A program made the translations under genes and the position numbers. 64,000 nucleotides of DNA from Actinoallomurus soli. Its GTDB lineage: Bacteria; Actinomycetota; Actinomycetes; Streptosporangiales; Streptosporangiaceae. Under the pieces are notes generated by a model that saw only the letters and a program-made list of their open reading frames with translations, had not been told where the DNA came from and searched no databases. Shown piece by piece: positions 7,826 to 17,220 of the stretch (positions within the stretch are counted from its first letter, which is position 1; every line of letters begins with the position of its first letter). The stretch is taken from assembly GCF_024055715.1 (NCBI RefSeq), contig NZ_JAMXMV010000002.1, positions 372,001-436,000 on the forward strand, given 5' to 3'.

Positions 7826-9073
7826 TCAGCCCTTGCGGCCGGCGGCGGCCTGGGCGGCGTCGAGGGCGGCCTGCGGGCTCTTGCCACCGGACAGCGCGGA
7901 CTGCACGGCGGTCCACATCTGCTGGGAGATGACCGGGTATTTCGTGCCCAGCCCGTTGCTGGTGCGGCCGCGGGCTGCGGCGACCGCCGAGACCCACGGC
8001 TTGAGGGCCGCGTTCTGCTGGACCTGTTGCTGCTGCACCGCGCTCGTGGGCGCGACGTAGGACAGGGTGGTGTCGGTGGCGAGCAGGTTGGTGGGGCTGA
8101 TCAGGCAGTTGACGATCTTCTTCGTCACGTCGTACCGGCCGGTGGCCTTCTGCACCGGCACGGTGACGAACTCACCGCCGGTCGGCGCGGGGGCGGAGCC
8201 GCCGTTCCGGGCCGGAATGTTGATGACGCCGTACGGGAAGCCGGCCTTGGCGGCGTTGGCGAGCTGCCAGGTGCCGTTCTCGCCGAAGGCGTACCTGCCG
8301 GTGGCGAACTCCTGCCAGCTGGTGGTCTGGGTGTTCTGCAGCACGTCGTTGGGGGCCAGGCCCTGGGAGACCCAGTCCTTCCACAGGGACAGCGCGGCGA
8401 CACCGTTCGGGTCGTTCAGCCTGGTCAGGTCACCGCCCGCCCCCCAGAACCAGGGCAGGAACTGGAAGCTGCCCTCCTCGGTGCCGATCGCGGAGAAGGT
8501 GATGCCCTTCTTCCCAGCGGTCTTGACCTTCTGCAGCGCCGCGGTGAGGGTGGCCCAGTCCTTGATGCCGGCCGGGTCGACGCCGGCGGTCTTGAGGATG
8601 TCCTTGTTGTAGTACAGGGCCAGGGTGTTGGCGCCGATCGGGACGCCGTAGGCGGAGCCGTCCATGACACCCGCGCCGAGGATGTTCTGCTGGATGGAGG
8701 AGGTGTTCAGGCCCAGGTCGCCGGTCTTGTTGAGGATCCCCGCCTGGACCAGGGTCGAGACGACGGGGTTGTCGACCAGCATGATGTCGGGGGCGTTGCC
8801 CTGCTGGGCGGCGAGCAGCGCCTTGTTGCCCAGGTCGGTGGTGTCCATGGCGGTGCGCTTGACGGTGACGCCGGCCTGGGTGCCGCAGCCGGCGACCCGC
8901 TTGCCCCACTCGGAGGAGGCGTCGAACTGCGGGTAGGGGTCCCAGAAGGTGTAGGTGCCCTTGGCGGAGCCGCCGGAGTCGTCACTGCCGCCGGCGGAGG
9001 AGCACGCCACGGCGGACGTGAGCGTGCCGGTGGCGAGCACGGCGGCGATGAGGGTGCGGCGCAGGTGTCTCAT
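7826..9073 (-). CDS. Sugar-binding lipoprotein of the ABC importer (SBP family 1)
   Basis: This 415-residue extracytoplasmic solute-binding protein has a lipoprotein signal: M-R-H-L-R-R-T-L-I followed by a hydrophobic segment and the lipobox S-A-V-A-C. The mature part contains the family-1 features F-W-D-P-Y, A-P-D-I-M-L-V-D-N-P, G-V-P-I-G-A-N-T-L-A-L-Y-Y-N-K-D and W-Q-E-F-A-T-G-R-Y-A-F-G-E-N-G-T-W. It delivers substrate to the two permeases encoded after it. Given the GH127 neighbour, the ligand is probably an arabinose-containing oligosaccharide; this is inference. Confidence 0.93.
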   Translation of the reverse strand: MRHLRRTLIAAVLATGTLTSAVACSSAGGSDDSGGSAKGTYTFWDPYPQFDASSEWGKRVAGCGTQAGVTVKRTAMDTTDLGNKALLAAQQGNAPDIMLVDNPVVSTLVQAGILNKTGDLGLNTSSIQQNILGAGVMDGSAYGVPIGANTLALYYNKDILKTAGVDPAGIKDWATLTAALQKVKTAGKKGITFSAIGTEEGSFQFLPWFWGAGGDLTRLNDPNGVAALSLWKDWVSQGLAPNDVLQNTQTTSWQEFATGRYAFGENGTWQLANAAKAGFPYGVINIPARNGGSAPAPTGGEFVTVPVQKATGRYDVTKKIVNCLISPTNLLATDTTLSYVAPTSAVQQQQVQQNAALKPWVSAVAAARGRTSNGLGTKYPVISQQMWTAVQSALSGGKSPQAALDAAQAAAGRKG

Positions 9074-9121
9074 GGTGACCTCGTAGTCGGTGGTCGTGTT
9101 CGAGCGAAGGGACGTTGCGGG

Positions 9122-11071
9122 CTAGGTGACGGGCAGCCAGACGCGCATGCTGCCGGTGGCGCGGTTGGCCCAGGCGTGGTAGGGCACGGCGGTCAGCTCG
9201 AGCGCGCTGCCCGTCGCCGGGGAGTCGGGGATGGCCTCCGGCCGGTACGGCCACCAGCCCACGTCGGGGATGCTTCGCCGGTAGCCGGCGCCGACCACGG
9301 TGACGACGCCGCCCAGCAGGTCGGGACGGTCCTTGGCCACGAGCGGGACGCCCGTGTCGAGCACCACGTCGTCCAGGCCGCCGCCGGGGTGGTCGACCTG
9401 CTCCAGGCAGTACACGAGAGGGCCGCGCTCGATCGCGACGCAGCCGCGGACCGCGTCCACCCGCGGATCGGCCCGCACCAGCCGCAGGGCCTGCTCCAGG
9501 GTGAAGACGATCGTGTCCCCGACGGCCCACTCCCGCGCGACGCGCAGCCAGCCGTCGTCGCCGACGACGTCGGCCACCGTGGTGCCGTCGGCATGCACCA
9601 GGGTGTACTCGGTGCACCATTGCGGCAGGCGCAGGGAGAGGGTCCAGGGAGTGCCGGGGCTCTCCTCGACGGTGACCGCGATGCGGCCGGTCCGCGGGTA
9701 CTCGGTGTCGACGCTCACGACGACCGGAGAACCGTCCGCTTCGCCCTGGAAACGCCCCGTGGCATATTGGTGGAGCTGGATGCCGCTGCCGTCGGTGGAG
9801 GCGAGATAGTGCTCCAGGCTGGCGAGCAGGCGCATCACGTTGGGCGGGCAGCAGGCGCAGCGGAACCACCGGGTGCGCCGCGAGGAGTGGTCCCCGCCGC
9901 CCCCGACGTAACCGTCGCGTACGGCGAGCGGGTTGACGTAGAGCCAGCTCTCGCCGTCCAGGGACATGCCGGCCAGGAAGCCGTTGAACAGCGTGCGCTC
10001 GACGAGGTCGCTGTACCGGGCCTCGCCGGTGAGCAGCGCCATCCGCCAGCTGAACTGGATCGAGGCGATGGCGGCGCAGGTCTCGCAGTAGGCGCGCTCG
10101 TTGGGCAGCTCGTAGGGGTCGCCGAAGTCCTCCTCGTCGTGATGGGCGCCGACGCCGCCGGTCAGGTGGGTCTTGGTGGCGGCCATCGCGTGCCAGAGCC
10201 GGGCCCCTGCTTCGGCGAGGGCCGGTTCCCCGGTCTCGGCGGCCAGGTCGGCGACGGCGGCCAGGAGGTAGAGCTGGCGCACCGCGTGACCTTCGACGTT
10301 CTGGGCCTCGCGGACGGGTACCCGGTCCTGGCAGTACGCCTCGTGGCCGTGGACACCGTGGCCGTGACGGTCCACGAAATAACCGGCGAGGTCCAGGTAG
10401 CGGGTCTCGCCCGTCTCCCGGTAGAGCTCGACCAAGGCCGTCTCCACCTCGGGATGGGCGTCGAAGCCGTCGATCGGCCGGCCGCTGCCCTCGGGGCCGA
10501 AGACGGCGTCGATGTGGTCGGCGAACTTCACCGCCACGGCCAGCAGCTCGGTACGTCCGGTGGAGCGGTGATGGGCGACGGCGGCCTGGATCAGGTGGCC
10601 CGCGCAGTACAGCTCATGCCCCCACCGGAGGTCGCTCCAGCGGCCCTCGCCCTTGCCCGACTGGAACCAGGTGTTGAGGTAGCCGTCCTCCGCCTGGGCG
10701 GCCGCCACCAGAGCGATGATCCGGTCGACCTCGGCGGTGAGGACCGTGGTGTCCCGGCCCGCCGCGGCGTCCTGGCCCAGCTGCCAGGAGGCGGCCTCCA
10801 GCCACTTGTAGACGTCGGTGTCCTGGAAGGGATAGTCACCTTCGAACGCGCCGGAACGGGTGCCCGCGACCAGGCGCAGGTTGTGGAGGTTGCCCGCGGA
10901 CTCCAGCAGCTCGATCCCCTGCGGGATGCACGCCTCCGCGTTGACCGTACGGCGGTCGTGCCAGAACCCCGCCGTCACCGTCGGCGCGGCCGCGGGACGC
11001 AGGACGGTCCGCGACCGCGGACCGAGCCGGATGGGGCCGGCCGCGGAGGGGGTGGAAGACGTGCGGGACAT
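9122..11071 (-). CDS. GH127 beta-L-arabinofuranosidase
   Basis: This 649-residue cytosolic enzyme (no signal peptide) matches family GH127, typified by bifidobacterial HypBA1, which removes beta-L-arabinofuranose from oligosaccharides. The family's unusual metal-cysteine site is present: Glu330 and Cys332 in C-E-T-C, and the Cys407-Cys408 pair in C-A-C-C-P-P-N, with spacing close to HypBA1's E338/C340/C417/C418. The N-terminal F-W-H-D-R-R and the (alpha/alpha)6 barrel region with W-L-E-A and Y-L-N-T-W-F also fit. A GGGGAG ribosome-binding site precedes the ATG. It heads the minus-strand operon and would process imported sugars. Confidence 0.92.
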   Translation of the reverse strand: MSRTSSTPSAAGPIRLGPRSRTVLRPAAAPTVTAGFWHDRRTVNAEACIPQGIELLESAGNLHNLRLVAGTRSGAFEGDYPFQDTDVYKWLEAASWQLGQDAAAGRDTTVLTAEVDRIIALVAAAQAEDGYLNTWFQSGKGEGRWSDLRWGHELYCAGHLIQAAVAHHRSTGRTELLAVAVKFADHIDAVFGPEGSGRPIDGFDAHPEVETALVELYRETGETRYLDLAGYFVDRHGHGVHGHEAYCQDRVPVREAQNVEGHAVRQLYLLAAVADLAAETGEPALAEAGARLWHAMAATKTHLTGGVGAHHDEEDFGDPYELPNERAYCETCAAIASIQFSWRMALLTGEARYSDLVERTLFNGFLAGMSLDGESWLYVNPLAVRDGYVGGGGDHSSRRTRWFRCACCPPNVMRLLASLEHYLASTDGSGIQLHQYATGRFQGEADGSPVVVSVDTEYPRTGRIAVTVEESPGTPWTLSLRLPQWCTEYTLVHADGTTVADVVGDDGWLRVAREWAVGDTIVFTLEQALRLVRADPRVDAVRGCVAIERGPLVYCLEQVDHPGGGLDDVVLDTGVPLVAKDRPDLLGGVVTVVGAGYRRSIPDVGWWPYRPEAIPDSPATGSALELTAVPYHAWANRATGSMRVWLPVT

Positions 11072-11135
11072 GGAACTCCCCGGATCTGTGCCTCACGGCG
11101 ATGACGACGACGCGGCTCTCCCGCAGGTGAGCAAA

Positions 11136-11220
11136 TGCGCAAACGTTTTTCTTGCCGGAAACATAAGGTTACCCATGGGATGCGTCAAGGGTGTTTGCAC
11201 GATGCTTTCTTGTTTGCGCA
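11136..11220. promoter_or_regulatory. Candidate LacI-family operator region
   Basis: The divergent intergenic region holds a CG-centred palindrome AAACGTTT at 11141-11148, embedded in TGCGCAAACG (11136-11145). The inverted partner GTTTGCGCA lies at 11212-11220, with a related GTTTGCAC at 11193-11200. LacI regulators bind CG-centred palindromes, so these are likely sites through which the adjacent repressor controls the operon and itself. Confidence 0.55.
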
Positions 11221-11251
11221 CGACTGGCCAATGAGCGGAAACGATGGCACT

Positions 11252-12310
11252 ATGACCTCACGGAATAGCGGAAGCAAAGGATTGCGCGTGGCGGAGTCGG
11301 GTCGAGCGACCACGAGAACCAGGGCCACACTCACCGATGTCGCCGCGCTGGCGGACGTGAGTGTGGGCACGGCGTCGAGGGCGCTCAGCGGCTCGGGCCG
11401 CATGCGCCCTGAGACCCGGCAGCGGGTCCTCGACGCGGCACAGACCCTCGGCTTCCGCCCCAACCAGCAGGCGCAGAGCCTGCATACCGGGCGCAGCTGG
11501 ACCGTCGGGCTGATGACCACCGACGGCATCGGCCGGTTCAGCACCCCGGTGCTCCTCGGCGCCGAGGACGCGCTCGGAGCGGGAAAGATCTCAGTCCTGC
11601 TCTGCGACACGCGCGGCGACCTGATCCGCGAACAGCACCACCTGCGCAACCTGATGGACCGCCGGGTCGACGGCATCATCGTCACCGGCCGCCGTACCGA
11701 CCCCCGGCCACCGCTCACCGGCGTCCACGATGACGTCCCCGTGGTCTACGCGCTCTCTCCGTCGACCGACCCCGCCGACATCTCCGTCGTCTCCGACGAC
11801 CACCAGGGCTGCGGGCTGGCCATCGACCACCTGATCTCCACCGGCCGCACCCGGATCGCGCACGTCACCGGCCCCGCCCACCACGCGGCGGCATCCGACC
11901 GGGCCCGCTTCACCCAAGAGTTCCTGGCCGAAGCCGGCCTCGAACTCGTCCTGGGCAAACCGCACTTCGGCGACTGGAGCGAGGCGTGGGGCCGGCGCTC
12001 CGCCCAGGCGGTCCTGCGCGCCGCGCCGGACACCGACGCCTTCTTTTGCGGCAACGACCAGATCGCCCGCGGCGTCACCGACACCCTGCGCGAGAGCGGC
12101 ATCGCGGTCCCCGACGACATCGCGGTCGTCGGCTACGACAACTGGGACACCATGGCGCTCGCCGCACGTCCCCCGCTGACCACCATCGACGTCGACCTGA
12201 GCGAGATCGGCCGCATCGCGGCCCTCCGGCTGCTCGACGCCATCGACGACAAGCCCTTCCCGGGCGTGCACTCGGTCCCCTGCCGATTGGTCGTACGCGA
12301 CTCCGCCTGA
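11252..12310 (+). CDS. LacI-family transcriptional repressor of the sugar locus
   Basis: With the ATG at 11252 the product has 352 residues, normal for LacI regulators. The N-terminal helix-turn-helix reads T-L-T-D-V-A-A-L-A-D-V-S-V-G-T-A-S-R-A-L-S, followed by the hinge helix region R-P-N-Q-Q-A-Q-S-L. A periplasmic-binding-protein-like sensor follows, with D-A-F-F-C-G-N-D-Q-I-A-R-G and V-V-G-Y-D-N-W near the end. A GTG at 11288 with its own GGAAG site is an alternative start. It is divergent from the GH127 operon and probably releases DNA on binding an arabinosyl sugar. Its stop is only three bases from the converging NACHT gene. Confidence 0.92.
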   Translation: MTSRNSGSKGLRVAESGRATTRTRATLTDVAALADVSVGTASRALSGSGRMRPETRQRVLDAAQTLGFRPNQQAQSLHTGRSWTVGLMTTDGIGRFSTPVLLGAEDALGAGKISVLLCDTRGDLIREQHHLRNLMDRRVDGIIVTGRRTDPRPPLTGVHDDVPVVYALSPSTDPADISVVSDDHQGCGLAIDHLISTGRTRIAHVTGPAHHAAASDRARFTQEFLAEAGLELVLGKPHFGDWSEAWGRRSAQAVLRAAPDTDAFFCGNDQIARGVTDTLRESGIAVPDDIAVVGYDNWDTMALAARPPLTTIDVDLSEIGRIAALRLLDAIDDKPFPGVHSVPCRLVVRDSA

Positions 12311-12313
12311 TGG

Positions 12314-14686
12314 TCAGGACAGGCCCGGTTGGGTGTGCGGCACCGTGTAATCGAGCACGATGTCCTCCCAGCGCAGGCCGGCCGTGCAGGTCTCATCGTC
12401 GGTACGGGTCAGGGTCAGCGCGATGCGTTTCGGCGGCTTGCCCGGAGGGTAGAGCGCATCGATGGGGACGCCGTGCTTGGGCGCGACGTTCAGGCGGCCG
12501 CTCGAAGGTGAGGCGACCGCGAAGGAGGCGGGGCAGCCGTCCTTGACGACGAAAGAGCCTCCAAGGCCGGTCAGACGGCCCCGGACGTCGGGAAAGTCGA
12601 TCCGGAACACGGTGTTCAACGTCGCTCCCGGTCGGACCGTCCAGTCCTGGTGACGCCTGTCCGGAACGCAGGCGGCCACCCCGCCCCCGCCCCCGCCGGT
12701 GTCGATGCAGCCGCCGCTGAGGGTGACCGCCTTGGGCTTTGCGCCCGACTCGTACACGAGCGTGGGACTCCCGGCGTTCTCGAACCAGAGCGTCGGTCCG
12801 ATGATCAGTAGCAGGCCGAGTCCTACACGGATCAATCCGAGGGGGAGGGCCAGGTCATCATCCTGGCCCTCGGCCGCGGAGACCTCCGCTTCGGTGTCGT
12901 CGTCCGCGGGACGGGCCGCGAGCCGGTCCTGGAGCCGTGCGTGGCGGAACTGGTAGACCGCGCCCGCTTGCCGGAGGACCCCGCGCTCGTGGGCGTCCTC
13001 GAGGAAGCCGGGGAGGTCGAACGGTAGGTGCCCGGTCACGGCCAGCAGCCGCCGGGATACGGCGAACGTCCCCCACGGAGTACGGAGCGCGCACGCGAGA
13101 GCGATGGAGAGGGTGAGGGCCAGCGACAAGGTCAGCTTGTACCCCGGGCTGATGTCTCCCGAGGGGAGCAGGAACACGGCCGTCGGCAGGCCCGCGGCGA
13201 GCCCGCCGAGCGCGACCGCCCAGGCGGTCGACCGGCGGCGCCGCCGCAGTGCGCCGCGCGGATCGGGCGCGGCGGACGCCGCTTCGGTCCGCGACGGGTC
13301 CGGGATCGGCAGCAGGCAGACGCCCGCCACGATCGCCAGCGTCGAGAACACCTCCGTGAGGAGGTCGCCCGTCCAGAGGAAGGAGTAGATCGCGGCCGGG
13401 ACGGCGTAGACCAGAGGAAGGAACCACCGCCAGACCGGAGAACTGACGTTCCACCACGACAGGTCGCGAGTGCGCCGGCTGTTCATGATCGTCGCCAGGT
13501 TGCCGAGGTGGCGGCGCGCCTTGGCGGGGCCGCGGCCCTTGTAGACGGTGGGGATCAGTTCGTCGAGGAGATGGTCTTCGACCTCTTTGCGGGCGTCGAA
13601 GGCGAGCAGCGCCTCCGGGTCGCGATCCCGGTAGACGGTGCGGGCGAGTCCGCACATCAAGGGCGTCTTGAATGCCGAGGCGAGGGGGCCGCGGGGAGCG
13701 GCGCGCATGGCGGCGGCGACGGCCTTCCAGCGGTCGGCGCCCGGCAGGCCCTGTGCTGCGAGGAAGGCGATGGCCTCCTCTACCTCGATCTCTCTGATCT
13801 CCACGACTGCGGCCCGGGACAGCGCTCTGCCGGACCGCTCGATCGTCTGCTGGTACTCATCCGCACGGCAGGTCAGCCACAGTGGGCCGCCTACGGCGAA
13901 GGCGTCGATCTTCTCCAGGGCCTCCTCACGGGCCTCGGACGCGATCTCGTCCAGGCCGTCGAGCACCGGCATGATCCGACGGCCCTGGACCAGGGTCTCA
14001 ATCGCGAGATCGTCAAGCTGGGGATGGTCGGTGGCGATCCTCTCGGCCATCCATTCGTCCAGATCATCCTGCGGGTTCCAGGAGGAGAGCGACACCAGTA
14101 CGGGCACGGGCTCGCCCTCCCGCAAGTCCGCCAGCAGGCCGAGCACCAGGAAGATCGAAAGCGCGGTCTTGCCCGCCCCCGGGGCACCGATGACCACCAG
14201 ATGCCGGTTCAGCGGCAGTTCCCGGAACCGCTGGGCGACCTGGGTCAGGTCTCCTTCGAGCCGCAGCCGGATCACGTGCCGGTTCCCGGTGATCGCTTGG
14301 GGGGACGACTGGACGGGCCTGCCGGTCGAGGACCACGCCACCGGCAGCGGCGCGGGATCGGCCAGCCCCCGCAGCGCCTTCTCCTTGAGCCACTGACCGC
14401 GGACCCGGTCGGCGAGCATGGTCCGGGCCTCGCCGATCTCTCGTACTCTGCCCTTGCCCCGGCGGTCATGGACGCGGTCGACGAACCCCACGACCCCCGA
14501 GAAGAGCGCCATGAACATGCCAATGATCGAGGAGAGCGAATCCGCGTCCGACAGTCCGACGATCGGAAAGACGACCACAAGGACGAGCCCGAACAGAATC
14601 CCGAAGATCGCGACAGCCCTGGCCACGATCGTCAATGTACGGCCAACCCGGCCGGGACACGGATGAATCGTCCGACTCCGGTCCAC
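12314..14686 (-). CDS. Membrane-associated NACHT-type STAND NTPase
   Basis: This 790-residue protein starts at a GTG. It has an N-terminal pair of hydrophobic segments (about residues 17-70), then a NACHT NTPase: Walker A G-A-P-G-A-G-K-T (Lys173), Walker B P-V-L-D-G-L-D-E (Asp243, Glu247) and the W-L-T-C-R-A-D-E-Y sensor motif. A winged-helix-like F-R-H-A-R-L-Q-D-R-L follows. More membrane segments lie around residues 425-545 and about 622-640. The last 150 residues have a G-G-G-G-G-G linker and a cysteine-containing globular domain with no assignment. NACHT proteins act as oligomerising switches, several in phage defence. No effector domain is recognisable, so the role is open. Confidence 0.83.
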   Translation of the reverse strand: MDRSRTIHPCPGRVGRTLTIVARAVAIFGILFGLVLVVVFPIVGLSDADSLSSIIGMFMALFSGVVGFVDRVHDRRGKGRVREIGEARTMLADRVRGQWLKEKALRGLADPAPLPVAWSSTGRPVQSSPQAITGNRHVIRLRLEGDLTQVAQRFRELPLNRHLVVIGAPGAGKTALSIFLVLGLLADLREGEPVPVLVSLSSWNPQDDLDEWMAERIATDHPQLDDLAIETLVQGRRIMPVLDGLDEIASEAREEALEKIDAFAVGGPLWLTCRADEYQQTIERSGRALSRAAVVEIREIEVEEAIAFLAAQGLPGADRWKAVAAAMRAAPRGPLASAFKTPLMCGLARTVYRDRDPEALLAFDARKEVEDHLLDELIPTVYKGRGPAKARRHLGNLATIMNSRRTRDLSWWNVSSPVWRWFLPLVYAVPAAIYSFLWTGDLLTEVFSTLAIVAGVCLLPIPDPSRTEAASAAPDPRGALRRRRRSTAWAVALGGLAAGLPTAVFLLPSGDISPGYKLTLSLALTLSIALACALRTPWGTFAVSRRLLAVTGHLPFDLPGFLEDAHERGVLRQAGAVYQFRHARLQDRLAARPADDDTEAEVSAAEGQDDDLALPLGLIRVGLGLLLIIGPTLWFENAGSPTLVYESGAKPKAVTLSGGCIDTGGGGGGVAACVPDRRHQDWTVRPGATLNTVFRIDFPDVRGRLTGLGGSFVVKDGCPASFAVASPSSGRLNVAPKHGVPIDALYPPGKPPKRIALTLTRTDDETCTAGLRWEDIVLDYTVPHTQPGLS

Positions 14687-14723
14687 GAGCCGGCTGCTCG
14701 GCTCCGTGCCGTCCGCTCTGGTC

Positions 14724-16385
14724 TCAGCCCGGGTTCAGCTCGGTGACCCGGCCGTCGCCGACGTGCAGACGGCGCGTGGTGTGCACGGCGTCGATCATCC
14801 GACGGTCGTGCGTCACCAGCAGCAGGGTGCCGGGATAGGAGTCGAGCGCGGACTCCAGCTGTTCGATCGCCGGCAGGTCGAGATGGTTGGTCGGCTCATC
14901 CAGAACGAGCAGGTTCACGCCCCGTGCCTGCAGCAACGCCAGGGCCGCCCGGGTGCGTTCCCCCGGGGACAACGTCGCCGCCGGGCGGGTCACGTGCGCG
15001 GCGCGCAGGCCGAACTTCGCCAGCAGCGTGCGGATCTCCGCCGGCGGCAACGCGGGGACCTCCGCGCCGAAGGCGTCCAGCAGGGCTCCCTCGCCGAGGA
15101 ACAGCGCTCGCGCCTGGTCGACCTCGCCGATGACCACGCCCGGGCCGAGCGCGGCGTGGCCCTCGGTGAGGGCGGCCCGGCCCAGCAGCGCCGCGAGGAG
15201 CGTCGACTTGCCCGCCCCGTTGGGTCCGATGATCGCGACCCGTTCCGCCCAGCCGATCTGCAGATCGACGGGGCCCAGGGTGAAGTCCCCGCGCCGCACC
15301 ACCGCGGCGCGCAGGGTCGCCACCACGGCACCGGCGCGTGGCGCGGCGGCGATCTCCATTCGCAGCTCCCACTCCTTGCGGGGCTCCTCGACCGCGTCGA
15401 GGCGTTCGAGCGCACGCTCGGTCTGGCGGACCTTGGCGGCCTGCTTCTCACTCGCGTCGGCGCGGAAGTTCCGGCCGACCTTGTCGTTGTCTCCTCCGTT
15501 GGCGCCCCGGGCCTTCTTCCTGGCGTTCCTGACACCCTTCGCGGCCCAGTCGCGTTGCGTCCGGCCCCGCTGCTCCAGCGCGGCGACCTTGCTCGCGTAC
15601 TCCTCGTAGTCGGCGCGGGCGTGCCTGCGGGCGACCTCACGCTCGGCCAGGTACGCGGCGTAACCACCGCCGTAGACGTTCACCTGCTGCTGGGCCAGGT
15701 CCAGCTCCACCACCCGGGTGACCGTACGGTCCAGGAACTCGCGGTCGTGGCTGACCAGCACGGTGCCGGCCCGCAGGCTCGTGACGAACCGCTCCAGCCG
15801 CTCCAGCCCGTCCAGATCCAGATCGTTGGTGGGCTCGTCGAGCAGGAAGATGTCATAGCGGCTGAGCAGCAGCGACGCCATTCCCGCGCGGGCCGCCTGC
15901 CCGCCGGACAGCGAGGTCATCGCCTGATCGAGGCCGGCCGCCAGTCCGAGCTCGGCGGCCACCTCCCCGGCCCGGTCTTCGAGATCGGCGCCGCCGAGGG
16001 CCAGCCACCGTTCCAAGGCGGAGGCGTAGTCGTCCTCGGCCCCCTCGCGCCCGCCGACGAGGCCCTCGGTCGCGGCGTCCAGCTCCCGCTGAGCCCGCGC
16101 CACCCCGGTACGCCGGGCGAGGAAGTCGATCACCGTCTCGCCGTCGCGCCGCTCCGGCTCCTGCGGCAGGTAGCCGACGGCCGCCGACGTCGGGCTGAGC
16201 ATCACGGAACCGGCCTCGGGGGTGAGCAGCCCGCCAAGGGTCCGCAGCAGGGTGGACTTCCCCGCGCCGTTGACCCCGACCAGCCCGACGACCTCTCCCG
16301 TGGAGACGACCAGGTCGAGCCCGGAGAACAGGACACGGTCACCGTGCCCGGCGGCGAGATCCTTCGCGACAAGGGTTGCTGTCAT
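14724..16385 (-). CDS. ABC-F family ATPase (ribosome-associated)
   Basis: This 553-residue protein has two ABC domains and no membrane segments, the ABC-F layout. Domain one has G-V-N-G-A-G-K-S-T (Lys43) and L-S-G-G-Q with L-L-D-E-P-T-N-D-L-D. Domain two has G-P-N-G-A-G-K-S-T, L-S-P-G-E-R-T-R and L-V-L-D-E-P-T-N-H-L-D. A charged linker (R-N-A-R-K-K-A-R and A-S-E-K-Q-A-A-K) lies between them, the region that reaches into the ribosomal E site or towards the peptidyl-transferase centre. Members either rescue translation or protect against ribosome-targeting antibiotics. Which applies here cannot be decided; no attenuator ORF is evident in the 88-base leader. Confidence 0.9.
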   Translation of the reverse strand: MTATLVAKDLAAGHGDRVLFSGLDLVVSTGEVVGLVGVNGAGKSTLLRTLGGLLTPEAGSVMLSPTSAAVGYLPQEPERRDGETVIDFLARRTGVARAQRELDAATEGLVGGREGAEDDYASALERWLALGGADLEDRAGEVAAELGLAAGLDQAMTSLSGGQAARAGMASLLLSRYDIFLLDEPTNDLDLDGLERLERFVTSLRAGTVLVSHDREFLDRTVTRVVELDLAQQQVNVYGGGYAAYLAEREVARRHARADYEEYASKVAALEQRGRTQRDWAAKGVRNARKKARGANGGDNDKVGRNFRADASEKQAAKVRQTERALERLDAVEEPRKEWELRMEIAAAPRAGAVVATLRAAVVRRGDFTLGPVDLQIGWAERVAIIGPNGAGKSTLLAALLGRAALTEGHAALGPGVVIGEVDQARALFLGEGALLDAFGAEVPALPPAEIRTLLAKFGLRAAHVTRPAATLSPGERTRAALALLQARGVNLLVLDEPTNHLDLPAIEQLESALDSYPGTLLLVTHDRRMIDAVHTTRRLHVGDGRVTELNPG

Positions 16386-16473
16386 AGAACGCCAACGCTA
16401 TCCGCCGCGACTCGTCGTTCCTTCGCCCCCAGTCGGGTGTATATCGTCCGAAGAGTCTGCCGAGGAGGCCAGG

Positions 16474-17220
16474 GTGACCGTGTCAGCGGAACTCGCCGAG
16501 ATCCACCAGTGGTGGGTGCAACGATCCGGCCTCGCGGGGCCGGCGACGGCCTTCCGGATCGCCGGCAGCGTCTATGACCAGGTCGGCCCCGCCGGTATCG
16601 ACAACCCGTACTGGGAGCTCGTCCGGCAACTGCCATCGGTGCGCGAAGCCGGGCAGGGCATCTGTCCCGACGGTTTCGCCCGCGGGCTTCCCGTCGGGCA
16701 TCACCTGCTGACCAAGCGCTACGCATGGGCGATCCCCTCACCCGGCGACATCGCCTGGCTCGCCCAGGTCCTGGGCGGCCGGGGCCTGATCGAGATCGGT
16801 GCGGGCTCGGGCTACTGGGCGTGGCAGGCGGAGCAGGCCGGCATCGACGCCATCGCCTACGAGCCCGTCAGTTCCTCCGCCAACGCCTACACCGACGGCA
16901 CCGAGTACTCCGCCGTCCGGAGAGGTGGCCCCACCGCCGCCCGGCACCACCCCGACCGGGCCCTGCTGCTGTGCTGGCCGTCTCACGGCGACCCGTGGGC
17001 GGGCGAGGCACTCCACGCCTACGCCGGCGACCTGCTGATCTACATCGGGCAGGGTCCGGGCGGCCGCTGCGCCGATGACGAATTCTTCCGGCTCCTCGCC
17101 AGGGAGTGGACGCCGATCGGTTCGAGCGTCCACCACGTCACCTGGCGGCACACCTACAGCACGATGACGGCCTATCGCCGCAGAGCCACGGCCCGCAGCG
17201 CCGGCCCTCTCACAGCTTGA
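16474..17220 (+). CDS. SAM-dependent methyltransferase-like protein
   Basis: I start at the GTG at 16474 (248 residues), which has a GAGGAGG ribosome-binding site; upstream codons overlap the antisense ABC-F gene. The middle carries a Rossmann motif I, L-I-E-I-G-A-G-S-G-Y-W-A-W-Q, with an acidic motif II (A-Y-E-P). The later W-P-S-H-G-D-P-W-A and Y-I-G-Q-G-P-G-G-R strands complete the fold. The substrate is unknown. It diverges from the ABC-F gene and converges with a small Tudor-like gene, overlapping it tail to tail by 11 bases. Confidence 0.72.
   Translation: MTVSAELAEIHQWWVQRSGLAGPATAFRIAGSVYDQVGPAGIDNPYWELVRQLPSVREAGQGICPDGFARGLPVGHHLLTKRYAWAIPSPGDIAWLAQVLGGRGLIEIGAGSGYWAWQAEQAGIDAIAYEPVSSSANAYTDGTEYSAVRRGGPTAARHHPDRALLLCWPSHGDPWAGEALHAYAGDLLIYIGQGPGGRCADDEFFRLLAREWTPIGSSVHHVTWRHTYSTMTAYRRRATARSAGPLTA

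Noticed and set aside
8027-11104. Very long plus-strand open frame of over 1000 codons
   Set aside because: It is antisense to the binding-protein and GH127 genes, has the G/V/A/R-rich composition of a high-GC shadow frame and no family motif.
13028-14746. 572-codon plus-strand frame opposite the NACHT gene
   Set aside because: It is antisense to clear Walker A and B motifs and has no start signals or family similarity.
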